From Clostridia bacterium (GTDB lineage Bacteria > Bacillota > Clostridia > Lachnospirales > Lachnospiraceae): a DNA stretch of 64,000 nt. Position numbers and translations under genes: made by a program. Shown here piece after piece: positions 46,669-55,236 of the stretch. The notes below the pieces were generated by a model. The model saw nothing but the letters and a program-made list of their open reading frames with translations, was not told the DNA's origin and searched no databases. The stretch covers positions 186,001-250,000 of the forward strand of contig CAJTEN010000001.1 in the NCBI GenBank assembly GCA_910575245.1, given 5' to 3'. Each line of letters opens with the position of its first letter. The first letter of the stretch is position 1.

Positions 46669-48237
46669 ATGGATGGTATTTGGATGCTTATATGGTTTGT
46701 TACGTACTTCGTAGGAGCCGTATTATATGAAATATATATCGTACACATGTTTCAGCAGAATTCTTATAAACCGAGAGAATACAGAGAATGGATGAAGGTG
46801 CACAGCAATGTGGGCAGGCTGCTCGGAAAGTGTCTCTACGCCGTGATATCAATCCCTCTGGTGCTGGCGGGTAATGTGGGATGTCTGATTGCCGCATATG
46901 TGATGAATGCAATGACAATACTGGTTAACAAGCCGCGGCAGGCGAAGAAGCCGATTGTGTATACAATGCGGGTGAAGCGTATGCTGGTCACGACAGCAAT
47001 TTTGTATGTGCTTTGCATACTGCTGTCTCTTTTGGCAGGCGAGTACTGGACGCCTGTATGTGAATGTGTTTTACTTGTGTTGTTTATCCTGCAGCCCTTT
47101 TTGGTTCTGTTGGTGAATTGGATCAACAGACCCGTCGAGCAGGCCATTGACAGACATTACGTGCAGGACGCCGCCCGCATTCTTCGCCAGATGCCGGAGC
47201 TGACGGTGATTGGTGTGACCGGGAGTTACGGCAAGACCAGCGTGAAATATTTTCTGAATACATTACTTTCCAGTCGGTATAATGTACTGCAGACACCGGG
47301 TAATTACAATACGACGCTTGGAGTTGTCAGGACAATCCGGGAGTATATGAAGCCCTTCCATGAAATTTTTATCTGTGAAATGGGTGCGAGGGAGATAGGA
47401 GACATTAAAGAGATCTGTGATCTGGTACATCCGGACCATGGCATAATTACTTCTGTCGGACCGCAGCATCTGCAGAGTTTTCATACGATAGAGAATATTA
47501 TCAAAACCAAGTTTGAGCTGGCGGATGCAGTGCCTTCGGAGGGTAAGGTATTCCTGAATTATGATAATGAGTATATCCGTGGACATAAGATCGATAAGAA
47601 TGTTGTCAGTTATGGGACAGGGGGAGATGATATCGCGTATAGAGCCTATGATATAACGGTTTCACCGGACGGCTCTGCATTTAAGATGAAGGATGAGCGC
47701 GGAGAAGAGTTTTCGTTTCATACCCGTCTGGTCGGGAATCATAATGTGCAGAATATTGCCGGTGCGATTGCAGTGGCTCATACGCTGGGAATCCCGATGG
47801 AGAAGCTTCGGTATCCTGTGAAGCAGCTGGAGAGTGTTCCTCACAGACTACAGCTGATGAAGCAGGGAGGGCGCATTGTGCTGGATGACAGTTACAATTC
47901 CAATAAGAACGGATTCAAGGCGGCACTGGATACGCTGGCGATGTTTCGGGAACTGCGGATTCTGATGACGCCGGGGATGGTGGAATTGGGGGAGAAGCAG
48001 TATGACGAAAATAAAGAAGTAGGCGTATATGCGGCCGATAAATGTGATTATGCCATACTGGTAGGCAAAGAGCAGACGAGACCGATTCAGGATGGTCTGC
48101 GGGAAGCCGGATTCCACAAAAGCAAAATGATCGTGGTCGATACCCTTCAGGAGGCTTTCCAGATGGTGAACGCGATTCCGGATGAAAGGCAGAAGGTGGT
48201 TCTGATCGAGAATGACCTGCCGGATAATTATGCATAG
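46669..48237 (+). CDS. Membrane-anchored Mur ligase family protein (MurF-like)
   Basis: A 522-residue protein. Several hydrophobic segments in the first 160 residues (helices about 4-22, 58-85, 105-125 and 130-150) precede a Mur ligase body. ATP loop VIGVTGSYGKTSVKYFL (about 182-198), QTPGNYNTTLGVVRTI, FICEMGAREIGDIKEICDLVHPDHGIITSVGPQHL, HNVQNIAGAIAVA and DDSYNSNKNGFKAAL are MurF-like. Ordinary MurF has no membrane helices and adds D-Ala-D-Ala to UDP-MurNAc-tripeptide; this form may work at the membrane or on another acceptor. It stands directly before a Ddl-type gene. Confidence 0.8.
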   Translation: MDGIWMLIWFVTYFVGAVLYEIYIVHMFQQNSYKPREYREWMKVHSNVGRLLGKCLYAVISIPLVLAGNVGCLIAAYVMNAMTILVNKPRQAKKPIVYTMRVKRMLVTTAILYVLCILLSLLAGEYWTPVCECVLLVLFILQPFLVLLVNWINRPVEQAIDRHYVQDAARILRQMPELTVIGVTGSYGKTSVKYFLNTLLSSRYNVLQTPGNYNTTLGVVRTIREYMKPFHEIFICEMGAREIGDIKEICDLVHPDHGIITSVGPQHLQSFHTIENIIKTKFELADAVPSEGKVFLNYDNEYIRGHKIDKNVVSYGTGGDDIAYRAYDITVSPDGSAFKMKDERGEEFSFHTRLVGNHNVQNIAGAIAVAHTLGIPMEKLRYPVKQLESVPHRLQLMKQGGRIVLDDSYNSNKNGFKAALDTLAMFRELRILMTPGMVELGEKQYDENKEVGVYAADKCDYAILVGKEQTRPIQDGLREAGFHKSKMIVVDTLQEAFQMVNAIPDERQKVVLIENDLPDNYA

Positions 48238-48283
48238 TATAATTCGATAGGAAATGAAATCATAGGAAAGGCATGGGTAAGAC

Positions 48284-49465
48284 ATGAAAATTCGAGTAGG
48301 CGTATTTTTTGGCGGTAAAAGTGTAGAGCATGAAGTGTCTGTAATTTCCGGACTGCAGGCATATAATTCTTTTGACAGAGACAAGTATGAGCCGATTCCT
48401 GTCTATATCACCAAAGATAATGAACTTTATACAGGAGAAGCGGTTGCAGATATTGCCAACTACAGAAATATTCCGGCCTTGCTGCAGAACAGCATTCGGG
48501 TTTTTTGCATGTGTGAGAAAGGACAAGTGCAGTTGATCCGCTATCCGGTGAAGAAGATGGGAAATTCTGTCGTTGCGCAGATCGATGTGGCGTTTCCGGC
48601 AGTTCACGGCGCCAATGTGGAGGATGGGTCGCTGCAGGGATTTCTGCGTCATTATAACATTCCCTTCGCCGGATGTGATGTGACGGCTTCTGCGGTGACG
48701 ATGGATAAGTATGTGATGAAGACCGTACTGAAGGACAATGGTATCCCGGTACTGGACTGCGTAACTTTGAATGTTAAGGAATATGAGCGCGATGAGGATG
48801 CCGCTTATGGTAAGGTTGAGAGTAGGATCGGGTATCCGGTCATCGTGAAACCGGTTAATTTAGGATCAAGTGTGGGAATTAAAGTTGCGAAAGATCATGA
48901 AGGGCTTAAAGATGCGCTGGAATATGCCTTCACCTTCGGGCCAAGAGTGCTGGTGGAACGTGCGATCAAAAATCTGAGAGAGATCAATTGTGCAGTGCTG
49001 GGAGACTATGAGGACGCGGAGGCTTCTGAATGTGAAGAGCCGATCTCCAGCGATGAGATCTTAAGTTACGAAGATAAATACGTAGCGGGCGGAAAAGGCG
49101 GTTCGGAAGGAATGCGTACGGCGAGACGGGAACTGCCGGCGGATCTTCCGGCGGAGAAGAGAGAAGAGATTCGTCAGATGGCCGTGAAGACATTTCAGAC
49201 GCTGAATTGCAGCGGTGTGTCCAGAATAGATTTCATGATCGACAGGGATACAGACCAGGTATACGTGAATGAAATCAACCCGATTCCGGGTTCCCTTGCT
49301 TTTTATTTGTGGGAGGCTTTGGATAAGCCATATGCGCGGCTTCTGGATGATATGGTCAGCCTTGCGCTTAAGAGGGAGAGGGAAGAGAAGAATATGCTCA
49401 CATCCTTTGACAGTAATATACTGAAGAATGCGAATCTGTCCGGAGCGAAAGGTGTGAAAAAGTAG
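48284..49465 (+). CDS. D-alanine--D-alanine ligase family protein
   Basis: A 393-residue ATP-grasp ligase. N-terminus VGVFFGGKSVEHEVSVISG, substrate-binding AVHGANVEDGSLQGFL, ATP site VIVKPVNLGSSVGIKVA, YEDKY and metal site VSRIDFMIDRD...VYVNEINPIPGSLAFYLWEA. The end motif NPIPGS differs from the NT-PG-T of standard Ddl, and a Gly-rich insertion (KYVAGGKGGSEGMRTA) follows YEDKY, so it belongs to a divergent subgroup. Product may be D-Ala-D-Ala or a variant dipeptide or depsipeptide. It is last in a three-gene unit with the hydrolase and the Mur ligase. Confidence 0.85.
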   Translation: MKIRVGVFFGGKSVEHEVSVISGLQAYNSFDRDKYEPIPVYITKDNELYTGEAVADIANYRNIPALLQNSIRVFCMCEKGQVQLIRYPVKKMGNSVVAQIDVAFPAVHGANVEDGSLQGFLRHYNIPFAGCDVTASAVTMDKYVMKTVLKDNGIPVLDCVTLNVKEYERDEDAAYGKVESRIGYPVIVKPVNLGSSVGIKVAKDHEGLKDALEYAFTFGPRVLVERAIKNLREINCAVLGDYEDAEASECEEPISSDEILSYEDKYVAGGKGGSEGMRTARRELPADLPAEKREEIRQMAVKTFQTLNCSGVSRIDFMIDRDTDQVYVNEINPIPGSLAFYLWEALDKPYARLLDDMVSLALKREREEKNMLTSFDSNILKNANLSGAKGVKK

Positions 49466-49468
49466 AAG

Positions 49469-49495
49469 AATCGCCTTGAGGCGATTTTTCTTTTG
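49469..49495 (+). terminator. Terminator after the Ddl gene
   Basis: Stem AATCGCC/GGCGATT with TTGA loop, followed by TTTCTTTT. Confidence 0.9.
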
Positions 49496-49569
49496 AAAGA
49501 AATGCGCAGCTTATGCGCATTCCGACTGTGAATGATAATAAGAAACCAACAGAAAGGATACGATTTCGC

Positions 49570-50748
49570 ATGAATTATAGAAAAGATAAATATGGGAACG
49601 ATATTTCCATACTTGGTTACGGCTGCATGAGATTTTCCAGGACGGCAGGCAAAATCGATATGGAAAAGACAGAAAAAGAAATTATGACGGCATTCCGGAG
49701 TGGGGTTAATTATTATGATACGGCATATGTTTATGCGGGAAGTGAAGCGGCGCTGGGTGAAATCCTGGAGCGTAATCACATTCGGGAACAGGTACATATT
49801 GCCACAAAGCTGCCACATTACCTGATTAAAACAGCGGACAGCATGGAAAGATATTTCAAAGAACAGCTGAAACGTTTGAGAACGGACTATGTGGACTACT
49901 ATCTGATGCATATGCTGACAGATGTGCAGACTTGGGAACGTCTGAAGGCATCAGGCATTCTGGAATGGCTGGAGGAGAAGAAGAAAAGCGGCGCCATTCG
50001 CCAGGTGGGCTTCTCTTACCATGGCAATTCGGATATGTTCTGTCAGCTGGTGGATGCATATGACTGGGATTTTTGCCAGATTCAGTACAACTATATGGAT
50101 GAAAATTCGCAGGCAGGCCGCAGGGGACTTCAGTATGCCAATGGAAAGGGTCTGCCGGTTATCATTATGGAGCCGCTGCGCGGCGGGAAACTGGTAAACA
50201 ATCTGCCAGAAGAAGCGAAAAAAATATTTGCGGAGTATACGACAAAGCATACACCGGCACAGTGGGCGCTGCGCTGGCTCTGGAATCAGCCGGAGGTTAC
50301 CTGTGTGCTGTCCGGCATGAATTCCGAAGAAATGGTACGGGATAATATAGAAACAGCTTCCGCTGTTTCCATAGGTGAGCTTGGTTCCGCAGAGGAAGCG
50401 ATGCTGCAGAAGGTCGTGCGGGCTATCAATGCGAAGATGAAGGTTGGGTGCACCGGCTGTGCTTACTGTATGCCCTGTCCCAAAAACGTGGATATTCCGG
50501 GAACCTTTGCGGCCTATAACCGGCGGTTTTCCGAGGGCAAAAGCGTTGCGCTTATGGAATACTTCATGTGTACCGCAATGCGGAAAACTTCATCCGCCGC
50601 TTCTAACTGTATCAAATGCGGAAAATGTGAGAAACACTGCCCTCAGCATATCGAAATCCGCCAGGAATTGAAGAATGCACGCAGACAGTTGGAAGGGCCT
50701 CTCTACAAAATAGGGCGGAAAGCTGTGGAACTGTTGAAGTTATATTAG
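49570..50748 (+). CDS. Aldo-keto reductase with C-terminal ferredoxin domain
   Basis: A 392-residue enzyme. An AKR barrel (about 1-280) with DISILGYGCMRF, the Tyr-containing NYYDTAYVYAGSEAALG, VHIATKLPHY and VDYYLMHMLTD is followed by a two-cluster 4Fe-4S domain: CTGCAYCMPCPKNVDIP (about 297-313) and CIKCGKCEKHCPQHIEI (about 356-372). Such fusions pass electrons between ferredoxin-type clusters and a carbonyl or unknown substrate. Start: ATG 49570, with AAAGGA upstream. Its last 27 bases and the 38 that follow recur at 53230-53294. Confidence 0.88.
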   Translation: MNYRKDKYGNDISILGYGCMRFSRTAGKIDMEKTEKEIMTAFRSGVNYYDTAYVYAGSEAALGEILERNHIREQVHIATKLPHYLIKTADSMERYFKEQLKRLRTDYVDYYLMHMLTDVQTWERLKASGILEWLEEKKKSGAIRQVGFSYHGNSDMFCQLVDAYDWDFCQIQYNYMDENSQAGRRGLQYANGKGLPVIIMEPLRGGKLVNNLPEEAKKIFAEYTTKHTPAQWALRWLWNQPEVTCVLSGMNSEEMVRDNIETASAVSIGELGSAEEAMLQKVVRAINAKMKVGCTGCAYCMPCPKNVDIPGTFAAYNRRFSEGKSVALMEYFMCTAMRKTSSAASNCIKCGKCEKHCPQHIEIRQELKNARRQLEGPLYKIGRKAVELLKLY

Positions 50749-50786
50749 CAAGGCATTTAAATTTCCAAACTTGTGCGCATATAATT
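50722..50786 (+). repeat. Direct repeat, left copy (end of the reductase gene)
   Basis: 65 bp from GCTGTGGAACTGTTGA through the stop codon to GCATATAATT. It matches 53230-53294 at 58 of 65 positions. The two copies enclose a 2.4-kb stretch of atypical genes. Confidence 0.8.
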
Positions 50787-50843
50787 GCACCGTCTGCCGA
50801 GTACTAAATTATCAGCGGCTCAGATACCATTCGGTAGGGTAAT

Positions 50844-51389
50844 ATGGCAATACCAAGTCCGTTGGCTACTGCGTTGACTAAAGCGGTTGTACTTACGGCC
50901 TCCCAGATGGGGTATGCGGCTATGCCATTGATCCAGCATCAGGTGGTGGATATTCACCCATGGCTGACAATGACGCAGTTTGTAGATATCATAACCATTG
51001 CGGAGATGACACAGGGACCAATTGCTGTGAATTCAGCAACTTTTGTGGGGATTCAGGTTGCAGGGGTGCCTGGAGCGGTGATTGCTAGTGTTGGATGTAT
51101 ACTTCCGTCTTGTGTGATCGTTATGATACTTGCATATGTTTATTATTATTTTCGAGGACTGACGATTGTGCGGGTCGTCTTGGCAGGAATGCGGCCGGCA
51201 GTGGTTGCCATGATTGCGTCTGCCGGCATTTCTCTTATCATTTTGTCATTTTACGGGCAACGGACGTTACCAGAGGATATGGGTAGTATTGATTATATTT
51301 CTGTATTGATTTTTGGAGGTGCGTTGGTAATACTACGCAAATGGAAGGTTAATCCCATGTATGTGGCGGAACCGTCCGCCATGGTGTGA
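50844..51389 (+). pseudogene. Chromate-transporter family gene, truncated at both ends
   Basis: A 181-codon frame matching one CHR domain: GYAAMPLIQHQVVDIHPWLT, FVDIITIAEMTQGPIAVNSATFVGIQVAGVPGA and GMRPAVVAMIASAG. The usual first helix with a SFGGG-type start is replaced by unrelated sequence (ALTKAVVLTASQ), and the end stops at KVNPMYVAEPSAMV where the family continues with a hydrophobic helix. The usual PGP is QGP. Split chromate transporters need two partner genes and only one is here. It is probably a decayed gene, although the frame is open. No good ribosome site precedes it. Confidence 0.65.
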
Positions 51390-51390
51390 G

Positions 51391-51439
51391 TAAGGACAGG
51401 GACACAAACTTTGGTCGGTGAGGGTTCCTGTCCTTTTTT
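51391..51439 (+). terminator. Terminator after the chromate-transporter remnant
   Basis: Stem AAGGACAGG/CCTGTCCTT followed by TTTT, with a 26-base loop. Confidence 0.7.
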
Positions 51440-51601
51440 CTGCGTATCAGATAGAAGGATAACACAAAAGGTATGGAGATGAAATAATCTGACGGAAAAT
51501 TAAAAGAAACAGGATAACGGTTTGAACATTGAATATGCTTATGATATGATAAAGCTACAAACAACTTTGTTCAGTATTAATTCCATACAGAAAAAGCGAA
51601 A

Positions 51602-51627
51602 GGGAAGAGGTGTTTATGCCACTTCCC
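51602..51627 (+). promoter_or_regulatory. Hairpin upstream of the unknown gene pair
   Basis: Stem GGGAAGAGG/CCACTTCCC with one mismatch and an 8-base loop, followed by an A+T-rich run. It may end transcription from the left. Confidence 0.45.
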
Positions 51628-51668
51628 TATATTATTATTATACTATAAAAAGTGCCGAAATTCAAGAC

Positions 51669-51697
51669 TTGTATCGTTTACTGATTGGGGGTATACT
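51669..51697 (+). promoter_or_regulatory. Promoter of the unknown gene pair
   Basis: TTGTAT (51669-51674), 17-bp spacer, TATACT (51692-51697). The ribosome site AAGGAGG follows at 51708-51714. Confidence 0.6.
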
Positions 51698-51721
51698 ACA
51701 TATTTCCAAGGAGGTATGTGT

Positions 51722-52258
51722 ATGGGCGAACAAAATTGGTTGGAGCTATTGAACAGTCAAACGTGGCTTAAACAAGTGCAAGCGACAAATCAGTATACAG
51801 AAAAATTTGGACTGGCATTATCAGAAAAGGATACTGAACTTTTGCTTGCGGAAAAGAATAATACACTGAAAGCCGAACGGAGGGTTGAATTTGGGCAAAG
51901 CATTTTGCCACAAATCATTTATGCATTTTGTGATTCTTCCTTTATATCACAGAATAATTATGTTGAAACATTGATACGATTGCAGGAAATATTTTATCTC
52001 TACAAAAATGAAATGCAGGACGAAATTACAGATGACGAACTTATTCATTTTATGAAAGAACAATTTGAGGAGGTGTGCTATGGAGATTTAGACTATCTTG
52101 AGGGGACTTGCTTAGATATTTTTGCGCAGGCGATCAGAGCAGGTTATAGAGGATATCAAAAGACACAAGGTTATGGAGAATTTGAAAAATTTGATATTGT
52201 CCAAAGATGGGATAAGGAACTGTATTTAGAAACGTTAAAAGAACTCTGTTGGAGGTAG
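51722..52258 (+). CDS. Unknown protein, DUF6323-like
   Basis: A 178-residue soluble, mostly helical acidic protein starting MGEQNWLELLNSQTWLKQV. Features: LSEKDTELLLAEKNNTLKAE, an aromatic IIYAFCDSSFISQNNYVETLIRLQEIFYLYKNE, ITDDELIHFMKEQF and YLEGTCLDIFAQAIRAGYRGY. From memory it resembles the uncharacterised DUF6323 family, which accompanies DUF6179 proteins. No catalytic motif is visible. The ATG at 51722 (7 bases after AAGGAGG) is used instead of the ATG at 51716. Base composition is much more A+T-rich than neighbours, suggesting transfer. Confidence 0.7.
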   Translation: MGEQNWLELLNSQTWLKQVQATNQYTEKFGLALSEKDTELLLAEKNNTLKAERRVEFGQSILPQIIYAFCDSSFISQNNYVETLIRLQEIFYLYKNEMQDEITDDELIHFMKEQFEEVCYGDLDYLEGTCLDIFAQAIRAGYRGYQKTQGYGEFEKFDIVQRWDKELYLETLKELCWR

Positions 52259-52263
52259 ATAAT

Positions 52264-53100
52264 ATGGATTATCAGATGGAAGAACTGCTCCCTATCGTTT
52301 CTGAACTGGCACAGAAATATGCTGGTTACGAAAGTACATCTATCACTTATGAAAAAGCTCAGTCACTTATGGAAGCTGTTTTATTTTGCTTAAGTGAATA
52401 TAACAATTCATATTCAAACAGCCTTATCCAGAGAGATATTTCTGTAAAAGAACAATATAATATAGGCGCGGAACTATTATCTGAAAAAGTGGAGAATATC
52501 AGAAAAATTTTTAACAAGATCTCCATTCAATTTGAGGATTTTGGGGTTAAGTGCCTATACGATACAGTGCAAAAAGGTATTCCACAATTTTTGAAATGGT
52601 ATGATATAAAATTTTGTCCGCAAAATACGATTTTGACCTTTGATTATCCATTGTTTATTGATTGCAGTTCTTTAACAGGAGCGGACGCGGTTTATAAATA
52701 TATCCGGGCCATTCAGACAGAACAAAAATTTTTAGGTGCATTTGACAGGAATTATGTCATGTCAATTTTAGAAAAATACAATTCTGAATATCGGGGTATG
52801 GTGGAAAATATATGCGGTATTGTATTGACGAACATAATCGGTCATGTTGCAATAAAAAAACCGTTTAATGACACTGGATTTCTGTATGAAGAATATCTTC
52901 AAATATCAAAAGTATTTGCAGGAAAATCATTTTCTGATATAGAAAATATTGTAAAAGAGCTTATTAAGAAGATGGTGAGCAAGTTTTATGAAAATGATAT
53001 GGATATGTTGGAGTATCTATGTTGTGAAACGAATAATATAGCGGTACGAATTTTTACAGCAAATCAACATGGACAATTAAGCAAAGTTTTCGTGTCGTAA
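52264..53100 (+). CDS. Unknown protein, DUF6179-like
   Basis: A 278-residue soluble protein starting MDYQMEELLPIVSELAQKYAGYESTSITYEKAQSLMEA. Predicted mostly helical, with a conserved-looking centre (FGVKCLYDTVQKGIPQFLKWYDIKFCPQNTILTFDYP). From memory it resembles the DUF6179 family. It is five bases downstream of its partner, with GGAGG 8 bases before ATG 52264, so the two are cotranscribed and probably act together. A+T-rich like its partner. Function unknown. Confidence 0.7.
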   Translation: MDYQMEELLPIVSELAQKYAGYESTSITYEKAQSLMEAVLFCLSEYNNSYSNSLIQRDISVKEQYNIGAELLSEKVENIRKIFNKISIQFEDFGVKCLYDTVQKGIPQFLKWYDIKFCPQNTILTFDYPLFIDCSSLTGADAVYKYIRAIQTEQKFLGAFDRNYVMSILEKYNSEYRGMVENICGIVLTNIIGHVAIKKPFNDTGFLYEEYLQISKVFAGKSFSDIENIVKELIKKMVSKFYENDMDMLEYLCCETNNIAVRIFTANQHGQLSKVFVS

Positions 53101-53229
53101 TTAAAAAGAATTACTAAGCAAAATTTTAGCTTTTTCTTCCACTCTTTTTACAATGCCAATACAGGGAATATAAAAATTGAATATTGTTTACTTTTGGTAG
53201 CAGTTTATCCTAACGGACAATCAGCTATT
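53101..53229. other. A+T-rich spacer after the unknown pair
   Basis: About 130 bp with no gene or strong terminator. It ends where the duplicated reductase tail begins. Confidence 0.3.
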
Positions 53230-53294
53230 GCTGTGGAACTGTTGAGATTATATTAGCAAAGCATCTAAATTTCCAAACTTGGATGCATATAATT
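53230..53294 (+). repeat. Direct repeat, right copy (orphan end of a reductase gene)
   Basis: Translates as a gene end AVELLRLY followed by stop, like AVELLKLY of the intact reductase, but with no reductase sequence before it. It matches 50722-50786 with 7 mismatches. It may be an attachment-site-like duplication or the scar of a tandem duplication. Confidence 0.75.
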
Positions 53295-53442
53295 TCCTTC
53301 TTTACAAATAATAGTAAAAACGTCATCGGCCGTAAATCTGCTGACGGATGAAATTGTAAACAGAACACTTAATCTGGACAATATGACCAAATAAGTAACG
53401 GTTGTTACAAAATAACTATAATCTGTATATGGAGGAATAAAT

Positions 53443-53985
53443 ATGAAAGCAACAGGCATTGTAAGACGAATAGATGATCTGGGGCGGATCGTGATTCCGA
53501 AGGAGATCCGCAGGACGTTGCGGATCAGGGAGGCGGACCCGCTGGAAATCTTTACCGACAGGGAAGGCGAGATCATTCTTAAGAAATATTCTCCGATTGG
53601 TGAGATGGGAACTTTTGCCAAACAGTATGCGGAGAGCATGGCGCAGGTATCCGGCCACATTGCGATGATCTCCGACAGGGATCAGTTTATCGCGGTGGCA
53701 GGCGGCATGAAGAATATGCTGGGCAAGTCGATCAGCAGGGAGCTGGAAGAGAAGATCGATCACAGGGAAAGTGTGGTGGCGGCGAAGGGTGACAGGAACT
53801 TTATCGAGGTCGGCAACGATCTGGAGGATGTGCACCATGAGGCGATCAGCCCGATCATCTGTGAGGGAGATGTGATCGGTTCCGTGGTTCTGCTTGAGAC
53901 GGACCACAAATCCAAGATGGGAGAAGTGGAGCAGAAGCTGATCCAGTCGGCGGCAGGATTTCTGGGGCGGCAGATGGAGCAGTAG
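53443..53985 (+). CDS. spoVT: Stage V sporulation protein T
   Basis: A 180-residue regulator. The N-terminal AbrB swapped-hairpin DNA-binding domain is MKATGIVRRIDDLGRIVIPKEIRRTLRIREADPLEIF; the C-terminal GAF-like domain covers about 55-180 (QVSGHIAMISDRDQFIAVAGG, VIGSVVLLETD). SpoVT adjusts forespore gene expression under sigma-G in spore formers. A palindrome GTAACGGTTGTTAC lies 40 bp upstream and could be an operator. Ribosome site GGAGG. Followed by a terminator. Confidence 0.95.
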   Translation: MKATGIVRRIDDLGRIVIPKEIRRTLRIREADPLEIFTDREGEIILKKYSPIGEMGTFAKQYAESMAQVSGHIAMISDRDQFIAVAGGMKNMLGKSISRELEEKIDHRESVVAAKGDRNFIEVGNDLEDVHHEAISPIICEGDVIGSVVLLETDHKSKMGEVEQKLIQSAAGFLGRQMEQ

Positions 53986-54003
53986 GATAGGGTAATAGTA
54001 TAG

Positions 54004-54043
54004 AGATGGCATGGGCTGACAGGAGCTTCGTGCCATCTTTTTT
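54004..54043 (+). terminator. spoVT terminator
   Basis: Stem AGATGGCA/TGCCATCT with an 18-base loop, followed by TTTT. It covers the first codons of the open frame of the MATE remnant, showing that frame does not start there in nature. Confidence 0.85.
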
Positions 54044-54446
54044 CCTGATCTGTTCCGTGACGGGCGGTGTTTTGAATATGGTGCTTGATTATGTGTTGGT
54101 TACCGGATTTGACATGGGAATCAGCGGTGCGGCGGTTGCAACGGGGCTTGTCACCGGAATCATTACAATGATGTATAACTGGGCGATGCTTGCGCTTGTC
54201 GGGGAGGACGGAGTTGCGGCGTCCCTGTGTCTGACAAGGCCGCTGGTTTCCGTCTTCGCCCGTCCGGATAATCCGGTTTACGATCTGGCAGTAACGGGGA
54301 ACAGGATTTGTACGGCCGCCATGCTCGTGCTTCCCCGGGTTCTGGGCGTGAACGGCATCTGGATGGCAACGCCTGCGGCAGAACTGATGGCGCTTGCCTT
54401 GTCTGCCTTTATGTTCCTGAAATATAGAAAAAGATATGGATATTAA
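54044..54446 (+). pseudogene. MATE efflux transporter, internally deleted
   Basis: An open frame made of separate pieces of a MATE family Na+/drug antiporter joined in frame: GGVLNMVLDYVLVTGFDMGISGAAVATGLVTG (mid N-half), YNWAMLALVGEDGVAA (start of the second half), a PLVSVFARPDNPVYDLAVTGNRI segment and the C-terminal LGVNGIWMATPAAELMALALSAFMFLKYRK. A normal MATE has about 450 residues; about 130 remain. At least three internal parts and the N-terminus are missing. It ends tail-to-tail with the C39 gene. Confidence 0.75.
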
Positions 54447-55057
54447 GGGGCGCTGTATTCACTGTTAAATACGATCACCGCCTCGCGCATGTCGTAGGGA
54501 CCCATCTCATAATAGCCTTTGGACAGACGGTTCAGGCGTGCCGTGGAGATCAGGCGGTTGGCGCGCTTGGGCTGGTCTGTGATAAAGGTGATGCCGTCCT
54601 CGAAATATTCCTGATCCAGTTCCGGATCGTCCAGTTCTTCATAATAGGGGTCAAAGAGATAGATGTTCTCCCCTTCGATCCCGGTCAAAAGTACATAGTG
54701 GCTGACATCGAGAAAGAGCCGTAGCAGTACGGCGCCTCCCTGACGCAGGGCGGTGCCGATCCTGCTGTCACAGGACACATATACTTCACGGCCGGAGAGA
54801 AATTCACAGGTCACAGGGAAGTTTTTTACACGCCCGAATTCGTTCAGCCAGTTGCTCAGGAAAAGCATGGCGGAAGCGGAGGTACCGCGTTTGCCGATTT
54901 CACCGTTTTCGTTGTATGAATCGAGACAATAGAGCATAATATATTTAATGATGTCCGGATAGATGACTTCTCGGTCGAACAGGTACCGGATCGCATTGGT
55001 CAGGGATACCGGTCCGCAGTCGTATTCGCTGGATTGGTAATTGAGCAGGTTTTTCAT
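54443..55057 (-). CDS. C39-type cysteine peptidase-like protein
   Basis: A 204-residue protein with the papain-like C39 triad: Cys in YQSSEYDCGPVSLTNAIRYLF (about residue 14), His in VSHYVLLTGIEGENIYLFDPYY and the Asp that follows. No signal peptide, membrane helix or ABC domain is attached, unlike bacteriocin exporters, so it is a stand-alone cytoplasmic or leaderless peptidase. The ATG at 55057 has AAGGA 7 bases ahead. Divergent from the oligopeptide transporter operon next to it; a shared role in peptide use is a guess. Confidence 0.75.
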   Translation of the reverse strand: MKNLLNYQSSEYDCGPVSLTNAIRYLFDREVIYPDIIKYIMLYCLDSYNENGEIGKRGTSASAMLFLSNWLNEFGRVKNFPVTCEFLSGREVYVSCDSRIGTALRQGGAVLLRLFLDVSHYVLLTGIEGENIYLFDPYYEELDDPELDQEYFEDGITFITDQPKRANRLISTARLNRLSKGYYEMGPYDMREAVIVFNSEYSAP

Positions 55058-55106
55058 CACGTTTTCCTTATGTAAGTAATATAATTAGTAGAAAATATAC
55101 AGCGCA

Positions 55107-55136
55107 TTGCATTTTTTGTCAAGGTTATGCTATACT
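55107..55136 (+). promoter_or_regulatory. Promoter of the oligopeptide transporter operon
   Basis: TTGCAT (55107-55112), 18-bp spacer, TATACT (55131-55136), leaving a leader of about 95 bases before the first gene. Confidence 0.55.
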
Positions 55137-55236
55137 AAGGCGATTGGAAAATACAGGAAGGCAAATGAGGATCTGTGTGGAGATGTCACAGATGCATTGC
55201 GTTTGGAACAAAACGCTTCAAAATGGAGGAGAGACT

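Noticed and set aside
51522-51752. 76-codon frame before the unknown pair
   Set aside because: It spans the hairpin and promoter of the pair, overlaps the next gene and has no ribosome site.
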